The notes beneath the pieces are model-generated. The model saw only the letters and a program-made list of their open reading frames with translations, was not told the DNA's origin and ran no database searches. Position numbers and translations under genes: made by a program. From assembly GCF_905120345.1 (NCBI RefSeq), contig NZ_CAJHOA010000002.1, positions 415,773 to 479,772 of the forward strand: a stretch of 64,000 bases of DNA, given 5' to 3'. Positions 1 through 9,172 of the stretch are shown piece after piece; position 1 is the first letter of the stretch, and every line of letters begins with the position of its first letter. This stretch comes from Denitrificimonas caeni (lineage in GTDB: Bacteria > Pseudomonadota > Gammaproteobacteria > Pseudomonadales > Pseudomonadaceae).

Positions 1-64
1 GTTGTTTTGTCAATGCTGCTAATCTTTTCTTACGTTACTGGCGAATCAGCAGACACTAACGGTC

Positions 65-1099
65 TTACAGGTAATTTCTGCGGCGCTGCAAGGTGAAGGC
101 GCCCCAAATAGCCAGCAGACTCGCCAGTAGGATCATGCCCCACTCAGAAAGAGTAGGAATAGAGGCTGGCTGAATCGACGGAACCACTGCTCCGTTAACA
201 CAGGTAATCGATACATTGGTGATGTTAACGTTCGATGTGCCACTGCCATTCATAACAGTGCATGTCTGTCCGACTGGCTGAGTAAAGACGGTCACGGCGT
301 ATGCTGAATTGTTTGGTATAGATGTGCCGAACGTCAAGCCGCCATTGGCCGCTACCGTCAGATCATTTGCACCATTCAATCTCAGTACAACGTTCAAACC
401 TGCACCAAGTCCAGAAATCGTTCCGCTGACTGAATACGAGCCAACGACAGGCGCATCGAACAACGCTTGCACTGCGTTCGCCAGAATCTGTGCTCCGTCT
501 GCAGCAGGCAAGCCGTCAGGAATAAACCCAAGCCGCATGGTACGACCCGAGTTACCAAAAACCGCACATGAGCCAATTGGAAAGTCACAGCGTGATTCCG
601 CACTGCCTGTCGGCTGGAGTGCTTGCGAGTAAATGCTCCAGCCAGCATTTGTCAGAGTAAATGGATTTATTGCTACCCCGTTCGCCAGACCCGTGGCAAT
701 ACCTAACGCGTTAATGGTGGCTACGGTTTGATTATCGTTGTTCAGATCCGTGACCTCGGTTGCCGCATCGATAATCGCATTCGGGTACCAGTCATTCAGT
801 ACTACCTTGCCACCCGCGGTAATATAGTCTGCGATTGGTGTCGCCCACGTTGCAGAGTAATTGTAATTGTTTTCTGAGATGACTACTAAATCCCACGGGC
901 CGCCTGCAAGCTGAGTCACAAGATCACTCGCGTCAACAGCGGTTGTCACTGTATCGCCGCGTGTCGCAAAAGCCTGCACCCAATAATCAGTGCCAATATA
1001 GCTATCAAAGTAATATAAAACGTTCGCTGCTTGAGCACTAGAGGCCAAACACATCACTGACAGAAGTACGCCGGAACAAAATCTTTTAAACCCAATCAT
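65..1099 (-). CDS. IPTL-CTERM sorted surface/secreted protein
   Basis: A 344-residue exported protein. Residues 1-24 form a signal peptide (basic start, hydrophobic core, AQA cleavage site). Residues about 25-215 look like a ThuA / class-I-amidotransferase-like alpha/beta domain, with strand-like stretches such as WDLVVISENNY and GGKVVLNDWYP. Residues about 220-305 form a Gly/Asn/Thr-rich beta domain of the SVSGTISGLG...GLTFGT type that recurs in bacterial surface proteins. The C-terminus is a textbook IPTL-CTERM tail: IPTLSEWG, a hydrophobic helix, then the basic RRRNYL end. In known systems such tails are recognised by exosortase H in the inner membrane. An AAGGA ribosome site precedes the ATG. 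The substrate and the role of the N-terminal domain are unknown, and no exosortase gene is in the window. Confidence 0.85.
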   Translation of the reverse strand: MIGFKRFCSGVLLSVMCLASSAQAANVLYYFDSYIGTDYWVQAFATRGDTVTTAVDASDLVTQLAGGPWDLVVISENNYNYSATWATPIADYITAGGKVVLNDWYPNAIIDAATEVTDLNNDNQTVATINALGIATGLANGVAINPFTLTNAGWSIYSQALQPTGSAESRCDFPIGSCAVFGNSGRTMRLGFIPDGLPAADGAQILANAVQALFDAPVVGSYSVSGTISGLGAGLNVVLRLNGANDLTVAANGGLTFGTSIPNNSAYAVTVFTQPVGQTCTVMNGSGTSNVNITNVSITCVNGAVVPSIQPASIPTLSEWGMILLASLLAIWGAFTLQRRRNYL

Positions 1100-1818
1100 T
1101 TTTTATTTTTCCTTCAGTAAAAATGGATTACCTTCCTACTAGGGCCTATCCGATATGTTGTGTCGTCGACAGGAAGGTAAGAGTACAAGTTAGTCTTGAA
1201 TACCCTTGTGGTGCAGCCAGGTCGTACAGCACTCTCTTACATCGTAACCATTGACTTTTTTGTGGACCATACAATTAGCGATACGTATGGTCAACGACAC
1301 TTGCGACGCGTCTATAAGCACTCAGATCGATACTGTGACGCAAAATGTGACCAGTTAGGCATTTTGTGACTCTCGTTATAATGGCTGCAGCCAGCCCTAG
1401 CGCGGCTTCTGCCGATTACAGGTGGGATCGTATGCTCGGAGACTGCTCCAGTATGGTGATTAGCACAAAGTTTCAGATTTGTGAGCAAAGTCACAATCAA
1501 AATCTCAGCGCTGGATACGCTGGATTTTGAGAAGGCGCGGCGCACATACTAGGCTTAATCAGTGCACCAGCTCATTGCGTGCTCGTTATTATCACTGCAG
1601 TCATTCATCAGAAAACAACAAAACAGCACGTCCTCAAATTTAGAGCCTGTCACACGGTGAAGTCCGCCATCCACGCCACCACAGTCGAGCATGGCATCCT
1701 TACCAGCATAAAGATGCTTGGCTTCGGCCTTACCTATTTTTCAGCATCAGCCATCGATATAGGCGAAGCGCGGCTGGTTTTTTGCTAAACTAGTCTGCTT
1801 GTTAATTGGAGCAGCCGA
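1100..1818. other. Long intergenic region between the IPTL-CTERM gene and rsmA
   Basis: About 720 bases with no gene I can support. Two small open frames (about 1312-1545 minus, 1579-1788 plus) lack a convincing ribosome site and resemble no family I know. The part from about 1620 to 1760 has coding-like composition when read on the minus strand but no start codon upstream, so it may be a decayed gene. The rsmA promoter must lie near the right end. In Pseudomonas pdxA would normally sit here. Confidence 0.5.
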
Positions 1819-2631
1819 ATGTCGGATATCTATCAGCACCGCGCCCGTAAGCGTTTTGGTCAAAACTTCTTGCACGACACAGGCGTGATTGATCGCATCA
1901 TTCGTGCTATCTCCCCTCGTGAAGGCGATCGTCTGCTAGAAATTGGTCCAGGCCAAGGTGCGCTGACCGACAGCTTAGTCAGCAGCGCTGCCAAGCTCGA
2001 CGTGATCGAAATCGACCGTGACTTAGTCGAAATATTGAAAGATAAATTTGCTTTGTCGAAGAACTTTACCTTGCATGAAGGTGATGCGCTAAAATTTGAC
2101 TTTACCCGTTTAGAGGCAGCACCGAGCAGCCTGCGCGTGGTCGGCAACCTACCCTACAATATTTCCACACCACTGATTTTCCACCTGCTCAACAACGCCC
2201 ATTTAGTCCGCGACATGCACTTTATGCTACAAAAAGAAGTGGTACAACGCATGGCTGCGAAGCCTGGTGGTGGTGATTGGGGGCGTTTATCGATTATGGT
2301 GCAGTACCATTGCCGTGTTGAGCACTTATTTAATGTAGGTCCAGGCTCGTTTAGCCCGCCACCTAAAGTTGATTCAGCAATCGTACGTTTAACCCCCTAT
2401 GCCGAACTGCCACATCCAGCTAAAGATGCCCGCGCATTGGATCGTATTGTTCGCGAAGCCTTTAATCAGCGTCGTAAAACCTTACGTAATACATTAAAAA
2501 ATGTCTTATCCAACGAAGAAATCGAAGCCGCTGCTGTGGATGGCAGTTTACGTCCCGAACAATTAGATATTGCTGCGTTTGTGCGCTTAGCTGATCAACT
2601 GTCTGAGCAGCAAGCAGCAGAATTACTTTGA
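1819..2631 (+). CDS. rsmA: 16S rRNA m6(2)A1518/A1519 dimethyltransferase RsmA (KsgA)
   Basis: A 270-residue SAM-dependent methyltransferase that dimethylates the two adjacent adenines of the 3'-terminal helix 45 of 16S rRNA late in 30S assembly. The sequence shows FGQNFLHD at residues 13-20, the SAM motif [10 protein letters not shown] at 41-50, the acidic IEID at 63-66, and the catalytic NLPYNIS motif at 110-116. The C-terminal small helical domain is complete. The gene is translationally close to apaG: its stop lies 8 bases before the apaG ATG. The apaG-apaH-glpE genes follow on the same strand as in Pseudomonas, but pdxA is missing upstream. Confidence 0.98.
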   Translation: MSDIYQHRARKRFGQNFLHDTGVIDRIIRAISPREGDRLLEIGPGQGALTDSLVSSAAKLDVIEIDRDLVEILKDKFALSKNFTLHEGDALKFDFTRLEAAPSSLRVVGNLPYNISTPLIFHLLNNAHLVRDMHFMLQKEVVQRMAAKPGGGDWGRLSIMVQYHCRVEHLFNVGPGSFSPPPKVDSAIVRLTPYAELPHPAKDARALDRIVREAFNQRRKTLRNTLKNVLSNEEIEAAAVDGSLRPEQLDIAAFVRLADQLSEQQAAELL

Positions 2632-2639
2632 GAAACACT

Positions 2640-3020
2640 ATGACTGATCTGTGCGACACCATTGATATCAGTGTGAATACTCGCTACTTGGCTGAGCATT
2701 CACACCCAGAAGACAACCGCTATGTATTTGCTTATGACATCACCATTCGCAATAACGGCGACGAATCTGCACAGCTATTAAGCCGACATTGGATCATTAC
2801 CGATGGCGATGGCAAAACCCAAGAAGTACGCGGCTCAGGCGTAGTCGGTGAACAACCGGTGATTGATGCCAATGATGAATTCAGTTACAGCAGCGGCACT
2901 TTAATGGCCACTGCAGTCGGCAGTATGCAAGGCAGCTTCACCATGAAAACACCCGATGGTGAAGAGTTTGATGCCCCGATTGCGCCCTTTAGCTTAGCCG
3001 TTCCGGGAGTTTTGCATTAA
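2640..3020 (+). CDS. apaG: ApaG (Co2+/Mg2+ efflux-associated protein)
   Basis: A 126-residue ApaG-domain protein, an immunoglobulin-like beta fold. I place the start at the ATG at 2640 rather than the TTG at 2628, because the result ([11 protein letters not shown]...) has the usual family length. The diagnostic [17 protein letters not shown] and YSSGT segments are present. ApaG is linked to Co2+ tolerance and Mg2+ efflux in enterobacteria, but its biochemical role remains unclear. Its TAA overlaps the apaH ATG (TAATG), which indicates coupled translation inside the rsmA-apaG-apaH-glpE operon. Confidence 0.97.
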   Translation: MTDLCDTIDISVNTRYLAEHSHPEDNRYVFAYDITIRNNGDESAQLLSRHWIITDGDGKTQEVRGSGVVGEQPVIDANDEFSYSSGTLMATAVGSMQGSFTMKTPDGEEFDAPIAPFSLAVPGVLH

Positions 3021-3841
3021 TGGCGACCTATGCCGTTGGTGACGTACAAGGCTGTCTCGAGCCTCTAAAATGCTTACTGGATCGGGTTAATTTTGACCCC
3101 AGCCAAGATACTCTTTGGCTGGTCGGGGATTTGGTCAACCGTGGTCCGCAATCCTTAGCGACGCTACGTTTTCTCTATTCAATGCGTGATTCCGTGGTCA
3201 GCGTGCTAGGCAACCATGACTTGCACTTGCTAGCGATTGCCAACCACACCGCCCGTCTAAAAAAGAAAGACACCTTACGTGAGGTGTTAAATGCGCCAGA
3301 CTGTGCCGACTTGTTGTTTTGGCTACGCCAGCTACCGCTGATGCACCACGATGCCGAACGCCAGATCAGTATGGTGCATGCCGGTATTCCACCACAGTGG
3401 AGCATTACCGAGGCGCTAGCGCACGCAGAAGAAATGCACCGTGTGCTGCGTGATGACAGCTTATTTATCCCTTACTTAGATGGTATGTACGGCGATCAGC
3501 CAACTGTTTGGAGTGATACTCTGACCGGCATTGAACGTTTACGGGTGATCACTAACTACTTCACCCGCATGCGGTTTTGTAGTGCTACAGGTGTACTCGA
3601 CTTCAATGCAAAAGAAGGCATTGACACGGCACCCAGCGGCTTTGCACCCTGGTTCAGTCACCCAGAGCGTTTAACTAAGAACGACACTATTTTATTTGGC
3701 CACTGGGCAGCTCTCGAAGGCCGCTGCCCCGCACCCAACACCATTGCGCTAGATACCGGCTGCGTCTGGGGTGGAAAATTATCGCTGTATAATATCGACA
3801 CGCAACATTTTGAACGTTGCGCTTGCCCGCCAGCTAAATAA
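3020..3841 (+). CDS. apaH: Symmetrical bis(5'-nucleosyl)-tetraphosphatase ApaH
   Basis: A 273-residue metallophosphatase that hydrolyses Ap4A to two ADP, controlling alarmone and Np4N-cap levels. All the metallophosphoesterase signatures are present in order: GDVQGC (residues 7-12), [17 protein letters not shown], the HAGI motif and [10 protein letters not shown] near the C-terminus. The start codon overlaps the apaG stop by one base. Length matches the family. The position between apaG and glpE is typical of Pseudomonas. Confidence 0.98.
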   Translation: MATYAVGDVQGCLEPLKCLLDRVNFDPSQDTLWLVGDLVNRGPQSLATLRFLYSMRDSVVSVLGNHDLHLLAIANHTARLKKKDTLREVLNAPDCADLLFWLRQLPLMHHDAERQISMVHAGIPPQWSITEALAHAEEMHRVLRDDSLFIPYLDGMYGDQPTVWSDTLTGIERLRVITNYFTRMRFCSATGVLDFNAKEGIDTAPSGFAPWFSHPERLTKNDTILFGHWAALEGRCPAPNTIALDTGCVWGGKLSLYNIDTQHFERCACPPAK

Positions 3842-3865
3842 TCACTGCTATTGCACGAGGACCTT

Positions 3866-4192
3866 ATGGACGCTTTTAAACGCATTAACGTGACACAAGC
3901 TCAACAACTCTGTGCCGATGGTGCGGTAATGGTTGATATTCGTGACCATGAGAGTTTTGCCGGTGGCCACCCAGTCGGTGCAATCCATCTCGATAACCAG
4001 TCTTTAGCTGAGTTTATCGCCCAAGCAGACCTGGACGTACCCACCATTGTTATCTGCTATCACGGTCATTCCAGTCAAAGTGCAGCGGCGTATTTACACA
4101 GTCAAGACTTTAGTGATCTGTACAGCATGGATGGTGGTTTTGAAGAGTGGCGGCATGCCTTGCCGGAGTTGGTTGAGCGTAGCGCTGAGTAA
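3866..4192 (+). CDS. glpE: Thiosulfate sulfurtransferase GlpE (rhodanese)
   Basis: A 108-residue single-domain rhodanese that transfers sulfane sulfur from thiosulfate to cyanide or thioredoxin in the cytoplasm. The active-site loop CYHGHSS starts at Cys64, equivalent to Cys65 in E. coli GlpE. The preceding [20 protein letters not shown] matches the rhodanese fold. The ATG at 3866 is preferred over the in-frame TTG at 3851 because a GAGGA ribosome site lies directly upstream. It is the last gene of the rsmA operon. A 154-base gap separates it from osmC. Confidence 0.96.
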   Translation: MDAFKRINVTQAQQLCADGAVMVDIRDHESFAGGHPVGAIHLDNQSLAEFIAQADLDVPTIVICYHGHSSQSAAAYLHSQDFSDLYSMDGGFEEWRHALPELVERSAE

Positions 4193-4346
4193 AGTCTCGC
4201 TTGTACCTTGACTGCGTGATCTAGCAACAGCAAACCTAGATTGGGGTTGCCAGATGAACCTAACATTGCTTTGCGTTGTCCCAACAAGACCAGGAAGCCA
4301 GCCATCAGGCCAGCTTTTTCTGGATAATCTGAAGAGAGGACACGTC

Positions 4347-4772
4347 ATGAAAAAGACTGCATCAGCCCACTGGGAAGGCGACCTTAAGCAAGGCAAAGGT
4401 ACGATCTCAACCCAGAGCGGCGCTCTGAAAGAAAACCCTTACGGCTTCAATACGCGCTTTGAAGATGCCCCCGGCACCAATCCAGAAGAGTTGATCGGCG
4501 CGGCACATGCTGGCTGTTTCTCGATGGCTTTTTCCATGCTGCTAGGCGAGGAAAACTTTACTCCGGACAGTATCGATACTAAAGCCACGGTCACGTTGGA
4601 AAAACAGGATGATGGTTTTACCATTACTGCCGTGCATTTGCAGATGCAGGCGCGCATTCCAGGTATTGATCAGGCCAAGTTCGAAGAAATAGCAGGCAAA
4701 GCCAAAAGTGGCTGTCCTGTATCCAAGCTGCTCAATGCAGATATCACGCTGGACGCCACGCTGCAAAGCTAA
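4347..4772 (+). CDS. osmC: Organic hydroperoxide reductase OsmC
   Basis: A 141-residue OsmC-family peroxidase that reduces organic hydroperoxides with a Cys pair. The family cysteines are in place: Cys57 in AHAGCFSM (peroxidatic) and Cys123 in KSGCPVSK (resolving), close to 59 and 125 in E. coli OsmC. The ATG at 4347 has a GAGAGGA ribosome site. The open frame extends further upstream, but that part has no OsmC similarity. The sequence resembles the OsmC branch rather than Ohr (PEELIGAAHAGC). The gene seems to be a single unit, closed by a hairpin terminator just after the stop. Confidence 0.95.
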   Translation: MKKTASAHWEGDLKQGKGTISTQSGALKENPYGFNTRFEDAPGTNPEELIGAAHAGCFSMAFSMLLGEENFTPDSIDTKATVTLEKQDDGFTITAVHLQMQARIPGIDQAKFEEIAGKAKSGCPVSKLLNADITLDATLQS

Positions 4773-4779
4773 AGTATAA

Positions 4780-4810
4780 AGGGTGCCTGGATGTAGGCAC
4801 CCTATTTGTT
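4780..4810 (+). terminator. Intrinsic terminator of osmC
   Basis: A perfect 9-bp stem, AGGGTGCCT (4780-4788) with AGGCACCCT (4795-4803), and a 6-base loop, followed by the T-rich ATTTGTT. It starts eight bases after the osmC stop codon. Confidence 0.8.
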
Positions 4811-4840
4811 CAATACGCTTAGCCAACAACCATCATTGCC

Positions 4841-5059
4841 CTATCTCTTGTTGCCCATAACAAGCAATAGGCCACCAGCAAAGATTGCCGCAATGCCGGC
4901 CCACATCGGAATGTTAACGGTTTCTTTTTCTTTTGCCGTCAGCTCAACAGAGCCCAACTTGACCACTGTTGTGTCTTTTGTGTAGCTAAATCCGCCATAA
5001 GCAAGACCAAGCGTACCAGCGATAATCAAAGCGATTGCCATCATTCTAACTGTATTCAT
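4841..5059 (-). CDS. Small two-helix membrane protein (DUF3185-like)
   Basis: A 72-residue protein with two transmembrane segments, at about residues 5-23 (IALIIAGTLGLAYGGF) and 50-68 (MWAGIAAIFAGGLLLVMG). They are joined by a charged loop containing YTKDT and KEKETVNIP. Small proteins with the same YGGFSYTK...KEKETVNIP layout are common in proteobacteria and often carry a DUF3185-type label. Their function is unknown. The ATG has a good AAGGAAG ribosome site. The gene converges on osmC. Confidence 0.75.
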   Translation of the reverse strand: MNTVRMMAIALIIAGTLGLAYGGFSYTKDTTVVKLGSVELTAKEKETVNIPMWAGIAAIFAGGLLLVMGNKR

Positions 5060-5379
5060 GTCATAACTTCCTTGGTTATATGTTCAAACCTCAGCGCCGA
5101 AGGTATCTGGGTGAACGCATTTCAACTCATTAAAGCATGGTTTGATCTGCCTGTAACACTAACAATTCTATGCGCTGCATAAGTAGCTTTTTAGCCATCC
5201 ACTCTGATCTGTCAAAGAGGCATAAACCTCCAGTAATTTGCACCCTATCAGTAACGCCCAATAAGCTCGTTTTTATGCCGCTCAAGCCATAGTTTCGATT
5301 TCCCATAACCCAATGATTATTTTTATGCGTCACTCAGAGTTAGATAACGTTTAAGAGTCCACCCCCCCTAACCCCGTGC
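5060..5379. other. Intergenic region without a supported gene
   Basis: About 320 bases between two minus-strand genes. A 67-residue open frame at 5130-5333 (minus) has no ribosome site and no recognisable features. No clear hairpin or repeat is visible. The promoter of the small membrane protein should lie near the left end. Confidence 0.5.
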
Positions 5380-6453
5380 TTAACCTGGCACATCATCCTT
5401 ACTCACGCTCTTCTCTTGCGATAGTCTTTTTGCCTCAGCCTGTTCTGCACCGTTAGCCGTCAGTCCTTCTTGATTAACAGACTCGTTAGGCGCATAGACC
5501 AGAACGCTAAACAGCGAAAAGTGATCAGAGCCAATCGACGGCAAACGTTGTATATTTTTAACCGTAAAGTGCGAGCTATGAAACAGGTGATCCAATGGCC
5601 AACGCAAAAAAGGAACGTTTACGTGGAAAGTATTGAACATGCCGCGTCCGACACGCGGGTCAAGTAAGCCGCTAATTTTACGAAAAAGTCGCGTTGTCGC
5701 TGACCAAGCAACATCATTTAGGTCACCCGTCACGATCACTGGCTGCTCCGTCTCGGCGACACTACGAGCAATGGTAATTAACTCAGCATCGCGCTCTGCC
5801 GACTCAGTGTTTTCAGTCGGACTGGGTGGCGCAGGATGAACAAAATGTACCTGCACGGTATCGCCAGTACGCAGCTGCAAACATAAGTGTATGGACGGAA
5901 TATCTTTCTCGACCAAATAAGAAATCTTTTCGTTACTAAAGGGCAGACGCGAATAGACGTGCATTCCATAAAGGTTATCGAGAGGGCACTTAACGCTATA
6001 CGGCATCTCAACTTCCAGCACCTTAAGTTGGTTTTCCCACCATTGATCTGTCTCGAGCGTGACCAAAATATCAGGCTGATAGTCATTCACCAGATCAATC
6101 AGCGCTGCGCTATTACGATTTGTTTTGAGCACATTAGCGGTGATGATACTCAGCTGCTTATTCGGGTCAGTCGCACTGGCGGTTTTCACCTCATGTGGCC
6201 AAATCAAGGTATAGGGCAACACCCACCATAGTTGCCAAAGAAAACAGAGCGTGGTGGCCGTCATCAACAGCCAAGTCAGCGGCATGTTCAGATCGAGAAA
6301 AACAAAATCAACAACCAGTAATAACCCAGCCAACACGGTAATTTGCAGACGCGGGAAATCCATCCCTCTAACAAGCCAATGTGGGTTTTTAGACAACGGC
6401 AGTACCGTGCTAATGATGATCAATAGCGTCGCTATGGTAGATATTATTAACAT
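5380..6453 (-). CDS. Membrane-anchored endonuclease/exonuclease/phosphatase-family protein
   Basis: A 357-residue protein. Three hydrophobic segments occupy about residues 1-85. An EEP (exonuclease-endonuclease-phosphatase) domain follows at about 100-320. The EEP signatures are visible in order: the Asn motif TANVL, the acidic LETD, HFVHPAPPSP, the catalytic VTGDLND, WPLDHLF, and the closing GSDHFS. The last 35 residues are hydrophilic and probably disordered. Topology suggests the catalytic domain faces the periplasm or is tethered to the inner membrane. Family members act on DNA, inositol phosphates or phospholipids, and the substrate cannot be told from sequence. It is transcribed alone and diverges from hrpB. 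Confidence 0.88.
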   Translation of the reverse strand: MLIISTIATLLIIISTVLPLSKNPHWLVRGMDFPRLQITVLAGLLLVVDFVFLDLNMPLTWLLMTATTLCFLWQLWWVLPYTLIWPHEVKTASATDPNKQLSIITANVLKTNRNSAALIDLVNDYQPDILVTLETDQWWENQLKVLEVEMPYSVKCPLDNLYGMHVYSRLPFSNEKISYLVEKDIPSIHLCLQLRTGDTVQVHFVHPAPPSPTENTESAERDAELITIARSVAETEQPVIVTGDLNDVAWSATTRLFRKISGLLDPRVGRGMFNTFHVNVPFLRWPLDHLFHSSHFTVKNIQRLPSIGSDHFSLFSVLVYAPNESVNQEGLTANGAEQAEAKRLSQEKSVSKDDVPG

Positions 6454-6675
6454 AGTGTTTCCAGTTGCTTATGAGTCAGTATGCACGTTTCTCTGCCATG
6501 CAAATTTCGACCAATCAAAATCTATCCTATTGTTTATACTCAGCTTGCAACCTGTTTACAATCGAGCCAATCGCGCGCAGTCAAGGATGTCGTTCAGACA
6601 ACGCAGGTTTATTAACTTGGGCGGCGCTGTAGTATAAGGTTCTAATACGCACCTCACTTCAGGCCAAACCCAACC

Positions 6676-9162
6676 GTGCTGCCAATCGACGTCATTCTCC
6701 CGCAACTCAAACAAACCCTTGAGCAAGCCACCACGGTATTGCTGCAGGCACCGCCGGGTGCGGGCAAAACCACACGGGTACCGCTGGCGTTACTCGATGC
6801 ACCTTGGCGCCAAGGTCGTAAGATTTTAATGCTGGAACCGCGGCGTTTGGCGGCGCGTACTGCGGCTACTTTTATGGCGCGGCAGTTAGGCGAAAAAGCA
6901 GGGCAAAGCGTCGGTTACCGAACCAAACTGGACAGTCAAATCTCTGCAGCTACGCAGATTGAAGTGGTCACCGAGGGCATTCTCACTCGCCTGATTCAAA
7001 GCGATCCGATGCTAGAAGACTACGCCGCGGTATTGTTTGATGAGTTTCATGAGCGCTCACTGCATGCCGATTTAGGGCTGATACTGGTACGCGAATCGCA
7101 GCAAGCGTTACGCGAGGATCTACGCCTGCTGATTATGTCAGCCACTTTGGATACCGCGCCGATTGCCAAGATCCTCGGCGATGTACCTATTATTAGCAGT
7201 GCAGGTCGCGCTTTTTCGGTGGATGTTTTCTATCGTTCGCTTCCTACGCAAAATCGCAATCGCAGCATTATTGAGCCTATTGTCAGCATCATTCACGAAG
7301 CACTGACGCAGCAAGAGGGCTCGCTATTGGTGTTTCTGCCGGGCGCTGGAGAAATCCGTCGAGTCGAAAACCAGTTACACGGACAGGTTGCCAATAATGT
7401 GCTGATCGCGCCTTTATACGGCAATCTCAAAACCGACGAACAAGACCGCGCCATTTCCTCACCTGCAGCAGGCATGCGTAAAGTGGTGCTGGCCACCGCG
7501 ATTGCCGAAACCAGCCTGACCATCGAAGGCGTACGTGTGGTGATTGATAGTGGTCAGCAGCGCCGCGCCGTGTTCGACCCCAATAGCGGCATGACCCGGC
7601 TGATGACTGGACGCGTTTCTAAAGCTTCCGCAGAGCAACGCAAAGGCCGCGCTGGACGCATCGAGCCGGGCGTATGTTATCGGCTCTGGAGTGAGTCAGA
7701 GCAAGCTGCACTCGCCGAATTTACTCCGCCAGAAATCCAAGAAGCCGATCTCGTTTCACTGGTGTTGGAACTGGCACAGTGGGGTACCCGTGATCCAGCA
7801 CAGGTGGCGTGGATTGATGCCCCTCCGGCTGCACATTGGAGTCAAGCTACAGATTTGCTACAACTGCTCGGCATGCTCACCAGCGACGGCGCGATTAGCG
7901 AACATGGTAAGGCCGCACGCAATCTTGGTATTCATCCGCGTTTGGCCAATATGGTCTTGCGTGGTCGTCAGCTTGGCCTTGGTCAGCCAGCGGCAGAATT
8001 GGCCGCGCTTTTGGGTGAACGCGACCTGCTCGGAGCAAGTGCCGGTGCTGATATGCACGAACGGCTACAAGTGCTGCGTGGCGAGTCGAAACAGCATCGA
8101 GTTGATCCGGCGCGCTTGCACGCCGTACGTCAAGATGCCAAACGGCTGATGATTAAAAATAATGAGACGGCAAGCATGCCAACAGATACCGAAACCGGTC
8201 GTTTGCTAGCATTGGCCTATCCTGATCGAGTTGGCCAGCGCCGATCGGGACAATCCGCTCGTTATCAACTCAGCAATGGCAAAGGTGCATCGCTGCGTGA
8301 AGATGACCCGCTGGTGCGCTATGACTGGCTGGTGGCTGCTGATCTGGATGGCAAGACGCGCCAAGCCAGCATTTATCTCGCCGCGCCAGTCAATCTGGCT
8401 GATCTAGAGCAAGACTTATCCGCATTGATTACTGAAAGCGAAGAAGCGCTGTGGGACGACAAACGCGGCACTGTTGTAGCGCGTCACGTGCGCAAACTTG
8501 GCCAGCTGATTTTGGCCGAGAAAGAGTTAGCCAAACCTGATCCCGCGTTAATTCAACAGGGTCTGCTTAATGCTGTGCGCAAAAAAGGTCTGCACAGTCT
8601 CAATTGGTCGGACAACGCAACGCAATGGTGCGCCCGCGTGAACTTACTGGCAAAAGTATTTCCCAACGAATGGCAGGATGTCAGTGACGAAGCATTACTG
8701 GCTCGTTTAGAAGACTGGCTGCTGCCCTTTCTCACCGGCATGCACCGCTGGTCTGATCTGAAAAACCTGAATCTGTCCGACGCGCTACACAGCCTGCTGA
8801 CCTATCAGCAACAACAGCAGCTCAACGCATTGGCACCGACCACGCTGACTATCCCCATCGGTCAGCAGGTGAAGCTCGACTACACCGCGGAAAACGGCCC
8901 AGTATTAGCCGCTAAGTTACAGGCACTATTCGGCTGGACCGACACACCGACAGTAGCGGACGGTAAAGTTGCCGTAGTGATTCATCTGCTCTCGCCAGCA
9001 CAGCGACCATTGGCAGTGACGGCTGACTTGAATAACTTCTGGCGCAATGTGTATCCAGAAGTACGCAAAGATATTCGCGGGCGTTATCCCAAGCATCCAT
9101 GGCCGGAAGATGCTTTAACCGCGCAAGCACAGCAAGGGGTTAAAAAACGTAATAAATCATAA
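6676..9162 (+). CDS. hrpB: ATP-dependent helicase HrpB
   Basis: An 828-residue DEAH/DExH helicase of the HrpB family. Walker A is APPGAGKTT at residues 25-33. The DEFH box is in LFDEFHERSL near residue 122. The SAT motif is in LIMSATLD and motif VI is QRKGRAGRIEPG. The C-terminal HrpB domain ends with the typical RGRYPKHPWPEDAL. The GTG at 6676 gives the family N-terminus (LPIDVILPQL). It has only a weak ribosome site, so expression may be low. HrpB's cellular role is poorly known in most species. The stop lies 10 bases from the stop of the converging AT-rich unit. Confidence 0.96.
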   Translation: MLPIDVILPQLKQTLEQATTVLLQAPPGAGKTTRVPLALLDAPWRQGRKILMLEPRRLAARTAATFMARQLGEKAGQSVGYRTKLDSQISAATQIEVVTEGILTRLIQSDPMLEDYAAVLFDEFHERSLHADLGLILVRESQQALREDLRLLIMSATLDTAPIAKILGDVPIISSAGRAFSVDVFYRSLPTQNRNRSIIEPIVSIIHEALTQQEGSLLVFLPGAGEIRRVENQLHGQVANNVLIAPLYGNLKTDEQDRAISSPAAGMRKVVLATAIAETSLTIEGVRVVIDSGQQRRAVFDPNSGMTRLMTGRVSKASAEQRKGRAGRIEPGVCYRLWSESEQAALAEFTPPEIQEADLVSLVLELAQWGTRDPAQVAWIDAPPAAHWSQATDLLQLLGMLTSDGAISEHGKAARNLGIHPRLANMVLRGRQLGLGQPAAELAALLGERDLLGASAGADMHERLQVLRGESKQHRVDPARLHAVRQDAKRLMIKNNETASMPTDTETGRLLALAYPDRVGQRRSGQSARYQLSNGKGASLREDDPLVRYDWLVAADLDGKTRQASIYLAAPVNLADLEQDLSALITESEEALWDDKRGTVVARHVRKLGQLILAEKELAKPDPALIQQGLLNAVRKKGLHSLNWSDNATQWCARVNLLAKVFPNEWQDVSDEALLARLEDWLLPFLTGMHRWSDLKNLNLSDALHSLLTYQQQQQLNALAPTTLTIPIGQQVKLDYTAENGPVLAAKLQALFGWTDTPTVADGKVAVVIHLLSPAQRPLAVTADLNNFWRNVYPEVRKDIRGRYPKHPWPEDALTAQAQQGVKKRNKS

Positions 9163-9172
9163 CTGCATACTG

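Noticed and set aside
1579-1788. 69-residue plus-strand open frame before rsmA
   Set aside because: No ribosome site and low resemblance to any protein. It is more likely the complement of a decayed minus-strand segment.
5130-5333. 67-residue minus-strand open frame
   Set aside because: No ribosome site, no domain, and it lies in an intergenic stretch. Considered chance.
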